A stretch of DNA of 32,493 nt from an uncultured Prevotellaceae bacterium (GCA_947167995.1 CAMVKS010000031.1:1-32493), one strand, 5' to 3'. Positions 1 to 8,660 are shown, counted from the stretch's first letter. Numbers and translations: made by a program. The notes: generated from the sequence alone by a model not told the origin.

Positions 1-252
1 CCTCTCCACTCTCACCTCTCCACTCCACCTCTCCACTCCACCTCTCCACTCCACCTCACCGCTCTCCCCTCACGCCACAATGCTGCTTCTTGAACGCCGC
101 GCTTGAGGCTCAATACTCGACCACCACTCCTCCCTCTACACCTCTCCACTCTCACCTCTCCACTCTCACCTCTCCACTCCACCTCTCCACTCCACCTCTC
201 CACTCCACCCCGCCGCTCTCACCACCTTTCCTCTCCACATCTCACCACTCCA
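1..252. repeat. Pyrimidine-rich tandem array, 13/14-bp units
   Basis: The top strand is almost only C, T and A. The unit CCTCTCCACTCCA (13 bp, or 14 bp as CCTCTCCACTCTCA) repeats head to tail at 1-53 (four units) and again at 141-207 (five units). Degenerate copies follow each block. Bases 1-66 and 155-220 match with only two differences, so a whole block was duplicated. Bases 76-140 are a non-repeat spacer in which I see no gene. The array is cut by the window edge. Open frames inside it are products of the repeat. Confidence 0.9.
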
Positions 253-311
253 CTTTTTTCGTTCTCAATTAAAAAAACACTTAAAACTCATCGGTTGTCA
301 CTTAAAATCAC

Positions 312-319
312 TATCTTTG
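312..319 (+). promoter_or_regulatory. -7 promoter element of the Ig-like lipoprotein gene
   Basis: TATCTTTG fits the Bacteroidetes -7 consensus TAnnTTTG. No good TTTG lies 19-21 bp upstream, so the -33 box is weak or absent. Transcription would start near 326. That rules out the in-frame ATG at 317 and favours the ATG at 332, giving a very short leader. Confidence 0.6.
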
Positions 320-331
320 CAAGTTGAAACG

Positions 332-2416
332 ATGAGAGGCTCAAGGCACATATTGCTTGTGGCACTGCTGGCGGTGGTTTCGCTGGCGGTGGTTTCGTGC
401 GCCAATATCGGTTCTCCCGAGGGTGGACCTCGCGACTACACTCCGCCCATGATGCTGCGCAGCACCCCCGTTCCTGGAGCGGTGAACTTCAAGGGCAAGA
501 AGATTGAGATAAACTTCGACGAGATCATCACCCTCAAGGACCAGACCACTCGCGTGGTGGTCTCGCCAGCGCCCAAGGAGCAGCCCATCATACGCGCTCA
601 AGGCAAGAAAATCGTGGTGGAGTTCCAAGACGAGCTGGAGCCTAACACGACCTATGTCATCGACTTCACCGACGCCATCGAGGACAACAACGAGGGCAAC
701 GTGCTCGACGGATTCAGCTTCGCTTTCTCGACTGGCGACCACGTCGACTCGCTGCAGGTGAGCGGCATGGTGCTGCGCGCCAGCGACCTCGAGCCCATGA
801 GGAATGTGCTTGTGGGCCTGCACAGCAACCTCGACGACTCGGCATTCACCACTCTGCCATTTGACCGCGTGAGCCGCACCAACAGCCGTGGTGAGTTCAC
901 CCTGCGCAATGTGGCTCCAGGCGAATACCACATCTTCGCCTTGCGCGATGCCGACGGCGACTACAAGATGGCCCGCACCGAAGATATCGCCTTCCTCGAC
1001 CAGGTGATAGTGCCCACGACCCGCGAGTTCACGTCGCAAGACACCGTCTTCACCTTCGACCAGCGAGTGGACACCATCATGAGCGCCACTCACACCGAAT
1101 ATCTGCCCAACGACCTGCTGCTGACCCTTTTCAACGAGAATCACCGCTCTTACTACCTGAAGAAGAACGAGCGATTGAACAGAAATCAGCTCTTTGTCCT
1201 CTTCTCGGCACCGCTCAGCGAGCTGCCCACCACGCGCGTGCTTGAGCCTGCCCAGCATCTCGACGAGTGGCACAAACTCGAGACACGCGAGGCGCAAGAC
1301 TCGCTCGTGTTCTGGCTCACCGACTCGGCAATGATAAAGGCCGACACGATAAGGCTGGAGATGACCTATCTTTACTCCGACGACAACGACTCGCTCACGC
1401 TCAAGACCGACACGCTCACCTTTGCACAACGACGCAACTCCAGTGAGCAGAAACTGCAGGAGAAAGCTGCCAAGGAACGCGAGAAACAAGAGAAAGAGCT
1501 TGCCAAACTCGAGGAGAAGCTCGAGCGACTGCGCAAGGAAGGGAAAGACACCACCGACGTGGCAATAGAACTCGAAGGACTGCGCGACATGCTCAAGGAA
1601 AAGCCTGTGGTGCTGAAAATAACCACCAACCAAGGTTCGTGTGAAATCAACGACTCGCTGTGGATACGCTCCGAGACGCCCATAGGGCACATCAGCATGT
1701 CGGGCTTTCACCTCGAGAAGATGAATGCCGACAGCACGTGGACAAGCGTCGACGTCCCCACGTTAGAACCGTCGAACCAGTGGGACGTGTACCGATATGT
1801 GGCACCCATGAAGCTCGAACCCAACATAGACTATCGTGTCACCATCGACTCGCTGGCCATAGAATCGATTTATGGCATCGCCTGCGACACTGTGAGGTCG
1901 GAGTTCAAGCTCAAAGGCGAGGAGGAATATGCCAACCTGCACGTCAACTGCTTAGGGTTTGAAGGAAAAGCCTATGCGCAGCTGCTCGACAAGACCGGCA
2001 AGGTGGTGCAGACCGTCGACGTGCTGGGCAGCTTTGCCGACTTCTTTGACGTGCCCCCTGAGACCTATTATGTGGTGATGGTGCTCGACGCCAACGGCAA
2101 CGGCCGCTGGGACACAGGCAACTATGCTCAGCACCTGCAGCCCGAAGATGTGTTCTACTTCCACAACGCCATCAAGCTCAAGAAATTCAGCGATGTGACC
2201 CTCACCTGGAACATCTACGACACTCCTGTCGACAAGCAGAAGCCCGAGGCCATACGCAAGTTCCTCCCCGAAGACCGCAACAGCAAGCTCAAGAAGAAGG
2301 AGACCAACAAGCCACAAGAAGAGGAGGAAGACGAGTTCAACAGCAACGGATTCCTCAACAACAGGACCTACAGCGGCAACAAATATGACGACGTCAAGAA
2401 TGGCGCCGTGAGATGA
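332..2416 (+). CDS. Ig-like (Big_5) domain surface lipoprotein
   Basis: This 694-residue protein is an exported lipoprotein, probably outer-membrane anchored. Residues 1-22 form a signal peptide ending in a VVSC lipobox (Cys 23). Residues about 37-136 look like a bacterial Ig-like Big_5 (SbsA-type) domain. Residues about 143-213 resemble a carboxypeptidase-regulatory or SpaA-like beta-sandwich with an acidic DADGD loop. Residues about 365-425 are a charged Lys/Glu-rich coiled coil. Near the C-terminus is another acidic loop (DANGNGRWD), and the tail is Lys/Glu-rich. An ATG at 317 is in frame, but it lies inside the -7 promoter box, so I start at 332. The gene stands alone in front of secDF. 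The family is common in Bacteroidetes and I know no assigned function; a structural or cell-surface role is an inference. Confidence 0.85.
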   Translation: MRGSRHILLVALLAVVSLAVVSCANIGSPEGGPRDYTPPMMLRSTPVPGAVNFKGKKIEINFDEIITLKDQTTRVVVSPAPKEQPIIRAQGKKIVVEFQDELEPNTTYVIDFTDAIEDNNEGNVLDGFSFAFSTGDHVDSLQVSGMVLRASDLEPMRNVLVGLHSNLDDSAFTTLPFDRVSRTNSRGEFTLRNVAPGEYHIFALRDADGDYKMARTEDIAFLDQVIVPTTREFTSQDTVFTFDQRVDTIMSATHTEYLPNDLLLTLFNENHRSYYLKKNERLNRNQLFVLFSAPLSELPTTRVLEPAQHLDEWHKLETREAQDSLVFWLTDSAMIKADTIRLEMTYLYSDDNDSLTLKTDTLTFAQRRNSSEQKLQEKAAKEREKQEKELAKLEEKLERLRKEGKDTTDVAIELEGLRDMLKEKPVVLKITTNQGSCEINDSLWIRSETPIGHISMSGFHLEKMNADSTWTSVDVPTLEPSNQWDVYRYVAPMKLEPNIDYRVTIDSLAIESIYGIACDTVRSEFKLKGEEEYANLHVNCLGFEGKAYAQLLDKTGKVVQTVDVLGSFADFFDVPPETYYVVMVLDANGNGRWDTGNYAQHLQPEDVFYFHNAIKLKKFSDVTLTWNIYDTPVDKQKPEAIRKFLPEDRNSKLKKKETNKPQEEEEDEFNSNGFLNNRTYSGNKYDDVKNGAVR

Positions 2417-2450
2417 GCCACACACTCACAATTCTTCAGACCCTCAAGCC

Positions 2451-2476
2451 CCTTAATGACATCAAAGACATTAAGG
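2451..2476 (+). terminator. Possible stem-loop after the lipoprotein gene
   Basis: CCTTAATG at 2451-2458 is exactly complementary to CATTAAGG at 2469-2476, with a 10-base loop. It lies 35 bp past the stop codon. There is no T-run, so termination is uncertain. The rest of the 2417-2734 gap is AT-rich and carries two copies of AAAAATTAAGC (about 2540-2563) and the secDF promoter. Confidence 0.35.
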
Positions 2477-2622
2477 CCGCCATTCTCATGCCACAAAAGT
2501 GGCTTGAATGCCTGCTTCTCAAGAAGTGGCCACCGCCCAAAAATTAAGCAAAAAATTAAGCAAAAAAGCCTCTCAGCTTCAAGAATTGAGAAAAAAAATT
2601 TTTCCACATTAATAATTTGTTG

Positions 2623-2630
2623 TATATTTG
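2623..2630 (+). promoter_or_regulatory. -7 promoter element of secDF
   Basis: TATATTTG matches TAnnTTTG. No TTTG lies at the right upstream distance (the base run there is TTTTTCC), so this is a one-box promoter call. The predicted leader is about 98 nt. It holds two small hairpins: GAAAAA/TTTTTC at 2645-2660 and GTGCT/AGCAC at 2675-2687. Confidence 0.55.
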
Positions 2631-2734
2631 CAGGCTGAAATCGTGAAAAAGTGCTTTTTCCACGCTCTACCGACGTGCTAAAAGCACTAACATTCATTGA
2701 ATTAAATAAACAAAACAATTAATAATAACTTAAA

Positions 2735-5707
2735 ATGCAAACTAAAGGTTTTATCGTAACTATTGCTACTGCGTTAGTGCTGATATGTATCTTTTACCTG
2801 TCGTTCTCGTTTGTGACCAATCGCTACGAGACCATGGCGGAGCAGAAAGCCCTCAAAGCGGCTCAAATCAAGTCTCCCGACATGTCGAATGAGAAGTATC
2901 GCAAAGCCTACAACCAGTTCATCAGTAGCATCGAGAAGAAGAAAGTGTACTTAGGGTACACCTATCAACAAGTGCGAGAGAAACAGCTTGGTTTGGGTCT
3001 TGACTTGAAGGGCGGTATGAACGTAACGCTCCAGATTTCGGTTCCCGACATCCTCAAGGTTCTCTCTAACAACAACCAGGACAAGAAGTTCAACAAAGCT
3101 ATCGCTATGGTAGACCCAAGCAGCGAGGACTTCGTGGGAGACTTCTGCAGGAACTACAAGAAACTTGCTCCCGAAGGCAACCTGGCACAAATCTTCAACA
3201 AGAAAGTTCAAAAAATCCAGGATAATCCACAGGCCAACGACAGCCAGGTGGAAAGCTACCTCAAGGAAGAAGTCGACAAGATGGTTGACAACTCCTATAA
3301 GGTACTCCGCACTCGTATCGACCGCTTTGGTGTGGTAGCCCCCAACATCCAGAAGCTGCAGAGCACAGGACGCATCCTGCTCGAGCTTCCTGGCATCAAG
3401 GAGCCTGAGCGTGTGACCGCACTGCTTCAAAGCACTGCCAACCTGCTGTTCTTCGAGACCTATAAATTAGACGACGTGAGAGCCGACCTCGTGGCTTTGA
3501 GCAACGCCTATGCAAGCAGTGGTGGTGCAGCACCCGCCGACACCACTTCGACCGATGCCAAGAGCGACACCACCGCCGCCAAGGCTGGCGACAGCACTTC
3601 GTTACAGGCCGACAAGGCCCAGACCCCTGCCGCCAAGAACACCGGCAAGACCCTCATGGATCTTCTGGGTCCTGCACAAGGCAACTATGCCGCAGTGGGC
3701 CACGTAGCAGTTACCGACACTGCTGCCGTGAACAAAATCATCAACAGCGACCTTGCAAAACGCACTCTCAAGAGCGACCTCAAGCTTTGCTGGACTGTGA
3801 AAGCCGAAGGTGGCATGCAACAGACCAAGGGTCCTGAGACCTTTGCTCTTGTGGCTCTGAAAGTAAACCCAACCAAGCAAGACGGTGCTGTTCTCAACGG
3901 TGACGTAGTGACCAACGCCTCGAGCGAATATGACAACCTGCAAGGTAACGTGGTTTCGATGACCATGAATGGTGAGGGCGCACGCAAGTGGTCGTCTATC
4001 ACTGCTCAGAATGTGGGTAAAGCCATCGCCATCGTGCTCGATGACCAGGTTTACTCTTATCCTAACGTAAACCAGCAGATCGACGGCGGACGCAGCCAGA
4101 TTACCGGTAACTTCACTCCCGAGGAGGCAAGCGACCTTGCCAACGTGCTCGAGAGCGGTAAGATGGAGGCCAAAGTCAACATCGTGAGCCAGAGCGTGAT
4201 TGGCCCATCGCTGGGTAAAGAATCTATCGAGAAGGGTCTCGTATCGTTCCTCGTAGCTCTCGTGCTGCTGATGATCTTCATGGTGTGCGTCTACGGCATC
4301 AAGGCCGGTATGATCGCCAACATTGGTCTTATCTTCAACCTGTTCTTCACCGCAGGTATCTTGGCTTCGTTCCAGAGCGTGCTCACCCTGCCTGGTATCG
4401 CCGGTATCGTGCTTGCGCTCGGTATGGCTGTGGATGCCAACGTGCTTATCTTCGAGCGCATCAAGGAAGAGCTTCGTGCCGGTAAGGGTCTCAAGGCTGC
4501 CGTGGCCGATGGTTATGGCAACGCCTTCTCGGCAATCTTCGACTCTAACTTGACATCAATCATCACCGGTATCATCCTTGCCATTTTGGGTACTGGCCCA
4601 ATCAAGGGTTTTGCCGTTACTACCATCATCGGTATCTGCTGCTCGTTCTTCACTGCAGTTTATGCAACCCGCGTACTCCTTGAGTGGTTCATCAACAAGG
4701 GTTGGTATTCCAACATGACCCTGAGCACCCCATGGACTCGCCACATGCTCGAAAACGTGAAGTTTGACTTCATGGGCAAGCGCAAAGGCAGCTTCACATG
4801 CGTGTGCATCATCATTGTTGCCATCATAGCCATGCTCTTCACCCTGAAGCTCAGCCCAGGTATCGACTTCTCGGGTGGTCGCAACTATGTGATCCAATTT
4901 GACAAAGAGGTCAACACCGTTGAACTCAAGGCTGCTATCGACAAGGTTCTTCCCGGTGCCAACAACTCGGTTATCACCATCGACAACAACACCAAGGTTC
5001 GTGTATCGACCAACTACAAGATCAAGAACACCGACAGCAAGGCTGTAGACGCCGAGATCGAAGGCAAGCTCTTCGACTGTCTCAAGGGTTCGTTCAACAA
5101 GAAGATTGAGAAAACAGACTTCGACGTTACCAACACCAACATCGGTATCCAGCAGAGTGAGCAGGTGGGTCCAACCATCGCAAGCGACATGACTCGTGCT
5201 GCCAGCTGGGCTGTATTCTTCGCACTGCTCGCCATGGCATTGTACATCCTCATCCGTTTCCGCAACGTGGCGTTCTCGGTAGGTGCCCTTGCCGCTGTAG
5301 CATTCACCGCATTTGTGGTAATTGGTTTCTACACCCTCCACGCAGTGTTCCCATTCTCTATGGATATCGACCAGACGTTTATCGCCGCCATCCTGACCGT
5401 TATCGGTTATCAGGTGAACGATACTGTGGTTGTATTTGACCGTGTGCGTGAGTACCGCAACCTGTATCCCAAGCAGAACCTCTATGACACCTTCAACAAT
5501 GCGTTGTGCTCGACCCTGGCTCGTACGACGATGACCTCAGTCACCACATTGCTGGTACTGTTAGTTATCTTCTTCCTGGGTGGTGAGGCAATCCGCAGCT
5601 TCATCTTCGCGATGATCCTCGGTGTTATCATTGGTACTTGCTCGTCACTGTTCATCGCTTCTCCAGTAGCCTATGCTATTGCTAAAAGAAGCGAGAAGAA
5701 AAACTGA
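2735..5707 (+). CDS. secDF: SecDF, fused protein-export membrane subunit
   Basis: SecDF uses the proton gradient to help the Sec translocon pull proteins across the inner membrane. This 990-residue protein carries both halves in one chain, as is usual in Bacteroidetes. TM1 is at residues 5-27. The SecD signature LGLDLKGG is near 87-94. The motif GMAVDANVLIFERI is near 562-575, inside a five-helix bundle. The SecF half starts near 680, with PGIDFSGG near 707 and GYQVNDTVVVFDRVREYR near 890-907, followed by the last helices. A low-complexity Ala/Thr/Asp/Lys insert at about 258-306 lies in the periplasmic P1 region and looks like a flexible linker. The ATG follows an A-rich leader without a Shine-Dalgarno. 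A strong terminator follows, so it is transcribed alone. Confidence 0.98.
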   Translation: MQTKGFIVTIATALVLICIFYLSFSFVTNRYETMAEQKALKAAQIKSPDMSNEKYRKAYNQFISSIEKKKVYLGYTYQQVREKQLGLGLDLKGGMNVTLQISVPDILKVLSNNNQDKKFNKAIAMVDPSSEDFVGDFCRNYKKLAPEGNLAQIFNKKVQKIQDNPQANDSQVESYLKEEVDKMVDNSYKVLRTRIDRFGVVAPNIQKLQSTGRILLELPGIKEPERVTALLQSTANLLFFETYKLDDVRADLVALSNAYASSGGAAPADTTSTDAKSDTTAAKAGDSTSLQADKAQTPAAKNTGKTLMDLLGPAQGNYAAVGHVAVTDTAAVNKIINSDLAKRTLKSDLKLCWTVKAEGGMQQTKGPETFALVALKVNPTKQDGAVLNGDVVTNASSEYDNLQGNVVSMTMNGEGARKWSSITAQNVGKAIAIVLDDQVYSYPNVNQQIDGGRSQITGNFTPEEASDLANVLESGKMEAKVNIVSQSVIGPSLGKESIEKGLVSFLVALVLLMIFMVCVYGIKAGMIANIGLIFNLFFTAGILASFQSVLTLPGIAGIVLALGMAVDANVLIFERIKEELRAGKGLKAAVADGYGNAFSAIFDSNLTSIITGIILAILGTGPIKGFAVTTIIGICCSFFTAVYATRVLLEWFINKGWYSNMTLSTPWTRHMLENVKFDFMGKRKGSFTCVCIIIVAIIAMLFTLKLSPGIDFSGGRNYVIQFDKEVNTVELKAAIDKVLPGANNSVITIDNNTKVRVSTNYKIKNTDSKAVDAEIEGKLFDCLKGSFNKKIEKTDFDVTNTNIGIQQSEQVGPTIASDMTRAASWAVFFALLAMALYILIRFRNVAFSVGALAAVAFTAFVVIGFYTLHAVFPFSMDIDQTFIAAILTVIGYQVNDTVVVFDRVREYRNLYPKQNLYDTFNNALCSTLARTTMTSVTTLLVLLVIFFLGGEAIRSFIFAMILGVIIGTCSSLFIASPVAYAIAKRSEKKN

Positions 5708-5741
5708 TTACAATAGCTTGCAAGCAAGCTAACCTAACAAC

Positions 5742-5779
5742 AAAAGCCCTACACCATGCGTGATGTAGGGCTTTTTTTT
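5742..5779 (+). terminator. Rho-independent terminator of secDF
   Basis: AAAAGCCCTACA at 5742-5753 pairs perfectly with TGTAGGGCTTTT at 5764-5775, and the T-run continues to 5779. A smaller perfect hairpin, AGCTTG/CAAGCT at 5715-5730, lies just upstream. Confidence 0.93.
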
Positions 5780-5837
5780 ACCCTCTCAACCAAGAGAGCA
5801 AGGGGGCTCAGAATATCATGCCACTAACCAAATGACA

Positions 5838-5875
5838 ATAAAAAAACCGCAAGCAACTTCATGCAGCTACTTGCG
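5838..5875 (-). terminator. Terminator of the tRNA-Phe gene
   Basis: On the minus strand an 11-bp stem with G-U pairs (5875-5865 with 5859-5849) is followed by a U-run read from the A-run at 5846-5840. It begins 12 bp beyond the tRNA 3' end. Confidence 0.8.
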
Positions 5876-5886
5876 ATTCTCTTGAG

Positions 5887-5959
5887 TGGTACCTCCAGGA
5901 TTCGAACCGGGGACACATGGATTTTCAGTCCATTGCTCTACCACCTGAGCTAAGGCACC
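5887..5959 (-). tRNA. tRNA-Phe (anticodon GAA)
   Basis: Read on the minus strand, the 73 bases fold as a cloverleaf. The acceptor stem is GGTGCCT/AGGTACC with one G-U pair, the D-arm is GCTC...GAGC, the anticodon stem is ATGGA/TCCAT around loop CTGAAAA (anticodon GAA), and the T-loop is TTCGAAT. The discriminator is A and the CCA end is not encoded. The T-stem CCCGG/CCTGG has one C-U mismatch at its middle pair. It has its own promoter and terminator. Confidence 0.97.
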
Positions 5960-5982
5960 ATCGTTTTTGCGATTTGCGACTG

Positions 5983-6014
5983 CAAAATTAGGTCATTTTT
6001 TTCAACTGACCAAA
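5983..6014 (-). promoter_or_regulatory. Promoter of the tRNA-Phe gene
   Basis: On the minus strand TTTG (6014-6011), a 20-bp spacer and TAATTTTG (5990-5983) match the Bacteroidetes -33/-7 consensus exactly. The -7 box ends 23 bp before the tRNA 5' end. Confidence 0.85.
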
Positions 6015-6139
6015 TTTTTGGCCAAAAAAAATCAATTATTTAATAAAAACCACTAAAACACGGAAAAAATCACTCGTCAATCGATGAGATTGTCAAAAAT
6101 ATTGTACCTTAGCACATTGTTTAGCAAGGAACGCCTGGT

Positions 6140-7420
6140 ATGGAACATTTGATGCATTATATATGGCAACATCGCTTGTGGCGCAGCGAGGACATGACAA
6201 CCAACGACGGGCGTCGTGTGAGAGTGATAGACCCTGGCTTGCTGAACAGTGACGCCGGTCCCGACTTCTTCAACGCCAAGGTTGAGATTGACGGCCAGAT
6301 GTGGGTGGGCAACATCGAGATGCACGTGCGCGCAAGCGACTGGAAACGCCATGGGCACGACCACGACAGTGCCTACGACAACGTGGTGCTGCACGTGGTG
6401 GACAAGGACGACGCTCCTGTCTACCGCACCAACGGCGAGCTCATCCCTCAGCTGGTGCTGCAGGTGTCGCCACTTTTCGGCACCAGCTACAGCCAGCTTG
6501 TCAACAGCAAGCAAGAACTGCCGTGCGAGAGCATCATCAAGGATGTGCCCAGCCTCACTATCGCTGAGTGGATCGAAAGGCTCGCTTTCGAGCGCCTTCA
6601 TGGCAAGGTTCAGCGAGTGCGCGACCTGCTCGAGATGTTCAATGGCAGCTGGGAAGATGTGTGCTACGTGACTCTGTCGCGCAACCTGGGTTTCGGCATC
6701 AACAACGACGCCTTTGAGCGGCTGGCACGCCGCACGCCGTTACGGTTGCTGCACAAGCACAGCGACTCGCTCTTGCAGATAGAGGCTCTACTCTTTGGCC
6801 AGGCAGGCATGCTCGGCACAACGAGTGCTGGCACCGACGCTTATTACAACCATCTGTGCTCGGAATATGCCTTTCTTGCCAACAAATTCTCGCTCCATGG
6901 CATGGAACCGGAGTCGTGGAAATTGTTCCGCATCAGGCCTCAGAACTTCCCCTATCGACGCATAGCGATGCTCGCTCAATACATCTCGGGAGGGTTCAGG
7001 CTGATGAGCAACATCCTCGAAGCCGACAGCGAGAAAGAGCTGCGCAAATTGTTCCAGGTGGAGCTCACAGGCTACTGGGCCAAGCATTACAGCTTCGACA
7101 AGCCGCAGGAGAAGCCGTCTCTGGCGCTTAGCAACTCGTCGATAGATATAGTGCTCATCAACACTGTGGCACCACTTTACTATGCCTACGGAGAGATCAC
7201 CGGCAGCTATGAACTCACCGACAAGGCCGTGTCGCTTCTTGAGAGCCTGAAGCCCGAGAAGAACTCGATAGTAACGCTTTTTGAACGTGCTGGCATCGCC
7301 TGCGACACCGCCCTCACATCACAGGCGCTCATCGAGCTCAAGCACAGCTACTGCGATGCGCGCAAGTGCTTGTACTGCAAGATTGGGCACCGGTTGCTGA
7401 GTGAGGCAGCACACCGATAG
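6140..7420 (+). CDS. DUF2851 family protein
   Basis: This 426-residue cytoplasmic protein has the typical family start (MEHLMHYIWQHRLWR). The N-terminal core is dense in acidic and His residues: D38, GPDFF at 40-44, GNIEMH at 57-62, SDW at 66-68, HGHDHD at 71-76 and LHV near 84-86. That pattern could bind a metal and suggests a nuclease-like site, but this is inference. The C-terminus has C405-x4-C410-x2-C413-x3-H417, a candidate zinc or iron-sulfur site. A weak AAGGA lies 9 bp before the ATG, and a one-mismatch -7 box (TACCTTAG) is at 6105-6112. The family is widespread in Bacteroidetes, and I know of no established function. Confidence 0.9.
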   Translation: MEHLMHYIWQHRLWRSEDMTTNDGRRVRVIDPGLLNSDAGPDFFNAKVEIDGQMWVGNIEMHVRASDWKRHGHDHDSAYDNVVLHVVDKDDAPVYRTNGELIPQLVLQVSPLFGTSYSQLVNSKQELPCESIIKDVPSLTIAEWIERLAFERLHGKVQRVRDLLEMFNGSWEDVCYVTLSRNLGFGINNDAFERLARRTPLRLLHKHSDSLLQIEALLFGQAGMLGTTSAGTDAYYNHLCSEYAFLANKFSLHGMEPESWKLFRIRPQNFPYRRIAMLAQYISGGFRLMSNILEADSEKELRKLFQVELTGYWAKHYSFDKPQEKPSLALSNSSIDIVLINTVAPLYYAYGEITGSYELTDKAVSLLESLKPEKNSIVTLFERAGIACDTALTSQALIELKHSYCDARKCLYCKIGHRLLSEAAHR

Positions 7421-7523
7421 TTCACTGTTATTAGACCACACAGGAATTGTTGATTAAACTTTGCACTTTTTAAATTGTCTATTTATTTAGTCAAAACACA
7501 TTTATATATATATTATTAGAAAT

Positions 7524-8477
7524 ATGAGAAAACATTTTTTATTATTAGCCTTAGCATGCTTGGGCATGTCGAGCGTGAAAGCCGAAACCGTTGAATTGCT
7601 GAGTTTTGGCGATTTCAACCAGTGGGTGACCCGAAACATCAAGGAGTCGGTGATCATTGGGGGTAAAGAGAAGAAAGTGTATGAGATAGCTCCCACAGCG
7701 ACCCTCAACGGTGACGATGCCTATACCAACATGGGCGGCTCGCCATGGGCAACGAGTAACGTGCTTGCCAAGGTGGCAGGAGTGACAAAAACCAGTAATC
7801 AGGTATACCCCGACAGTCATGGCGATGGTCAGTGCGCCAAGCTTGTGACACAGTTTGAGCACGTGAAGGCCTTGGGTATCATCAGTATGGACGTGCTTGC
7901 CTCGGGAACAATCTTCCTGGGCGAGATGCTCGAGCCCGTGAGCGGCACCAAGAATCCTTACAGCAAGATGAACATGGGCATCCCGTTCACCGGTCGCCCC
8001 ATAGCCTTGCAATTTGAGTACAAACTCAGTATTCCATCGGGACAACGAATCTACTCGAGCGGTTTTGGCAGCAAGAAAGAGCTGCCAGGTCAAGACTATG
8101 CCGAGATTTTCATTCTGCTGCAACGCCGTTGGGAAGATGCCAGTGGCCACATCCATGCCGCACGCGTGGGCACCGGCCGCGAGCGTTACGGCACATCGAT
8201 AGCCGAATGGACCACCCACCGCATACCAGTGTGGTATGGCGACATTACCGGTCATGAAGGCTTCGAAGATTATATGGGTCTTCTTCCCAAGGATAAATCT
8301 TACTACGCCAAGAACAGCAAAGGCAAGATGGTGCAAGTGGTTGAAGAGCAATGGGACGATCCCGATGCCACTCCCACCCACATTGTTGTGATGATTTCAT
8401 CGGGCTGCGGCACTCCTTACACTGGCACCCCCGACATGACCCTGTGGGTCGACAACGTGTCGCTCGTGTATGAATAA
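7524..8477 (+). CDS. PCMD-domain exported protein
   Basis: This is a 317-residue secreted or surface protein. Residues 1-20 are a signal peptide ending SSVKA, with no lipobox Cys, so it is not a lipoprotein. The rest resembles the PCMD family (putative carbohydrate metabolism domain): the central FTGRPIALQFEYKL near residues 155-168 and the closing WVDNVSLVYE are typical. The family fold is a jelly-roll often found near glycan-use genes, but no glycan locus is visible here. No clear promoter was found in the 103-bp AT-rich gap upstream. A strong terminator follows 21 bp after the stop. Confidence 0.85.
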   Translation: MRKHFLLLALACLGMSSVKAETVELLSFGDFNQWVTRNIKESVIIGGKEKKVYEIAPTATLNGDDAYTNMGGSPWATSNVLAKVAGVTKTSNQVYPDSHGDGQCAKLVTQFEHVKALGIISMDVLASGTIFLGEMLEPVSGTKNPYSKMNMGIPFTGRPIALQFEYKLSIPSGQRIYSSGFGSKKELPGQDYAEIFILLQRRWEDASGHIHAARVGTGRERYGTSIAEWTTHRIPVWYGDITGHEGFEDYMGLLPKDKSYYAKNSKGKMVQVVEEQWDDPDATPTHIVVMISSGCGTPYTGTPDMTLWVDNVSLVYE

Positions 8478-8498
8478 CGATTTCCCAATAGAGAGTTA

Positions 8499-8534
8499 AA
8501 CCGGTCGAGGTCATGGCCTCGGCCGGTTCTTTTT
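8499..8534 (+). terminator. Terminator of the PCMD gene
   Basis: AACCGGTCGAGG (8499-8510) pairs with CCTCGGCCGGTT (8517-8528) with one G-T pair around a 6-base loop. A T-rich tail runs to 8534. Confidence 0.92.
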
Positions 8535-8540
8535 ATAGGA

Positions 8541-8660
8541 GGGGATAGGAATGGATAGGAATGGACAGGAGTGGATAGGAATGGATAGGAGTGGATAGGA
8601 GTGGATAGGAATGGATAGGAGTGGATAGGAATGGATAGGAGTGGATAGGAGTGGATAGGG
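8541..8660. repeat. 10-bp tandem array, 12 units, upstream of mutS
   Basis: Twelve head-to-tail copies of RTGGATAGGA run without any gain or loss of bases. The first base of most units is A or G in a mixed order. Unit 1 starts GG, unit 3 has AC for AT, and unit 12 ends G. The array sits between the PCMD terminator and the mutS promoter region. A minus-strand open frame through it encodes only a repeated Ser/Pro/Tyr peptide and is not a gene. Confidence 0.97.

Noticed and set aside
1-252. CRISPR array
   Set aside because: Units are 13-14 bp without unique spacers, and no cas gene is present; it is a simple tandem repeat.
341-1711. Minus-strand open frame of 456 codons opposite the Ig-like lipoprotein
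   Set aside because: Its residues are a low-information Val/Leu/His/Gly mix caused by the codon use of the real gene; there is no promoter and no family resemblance.
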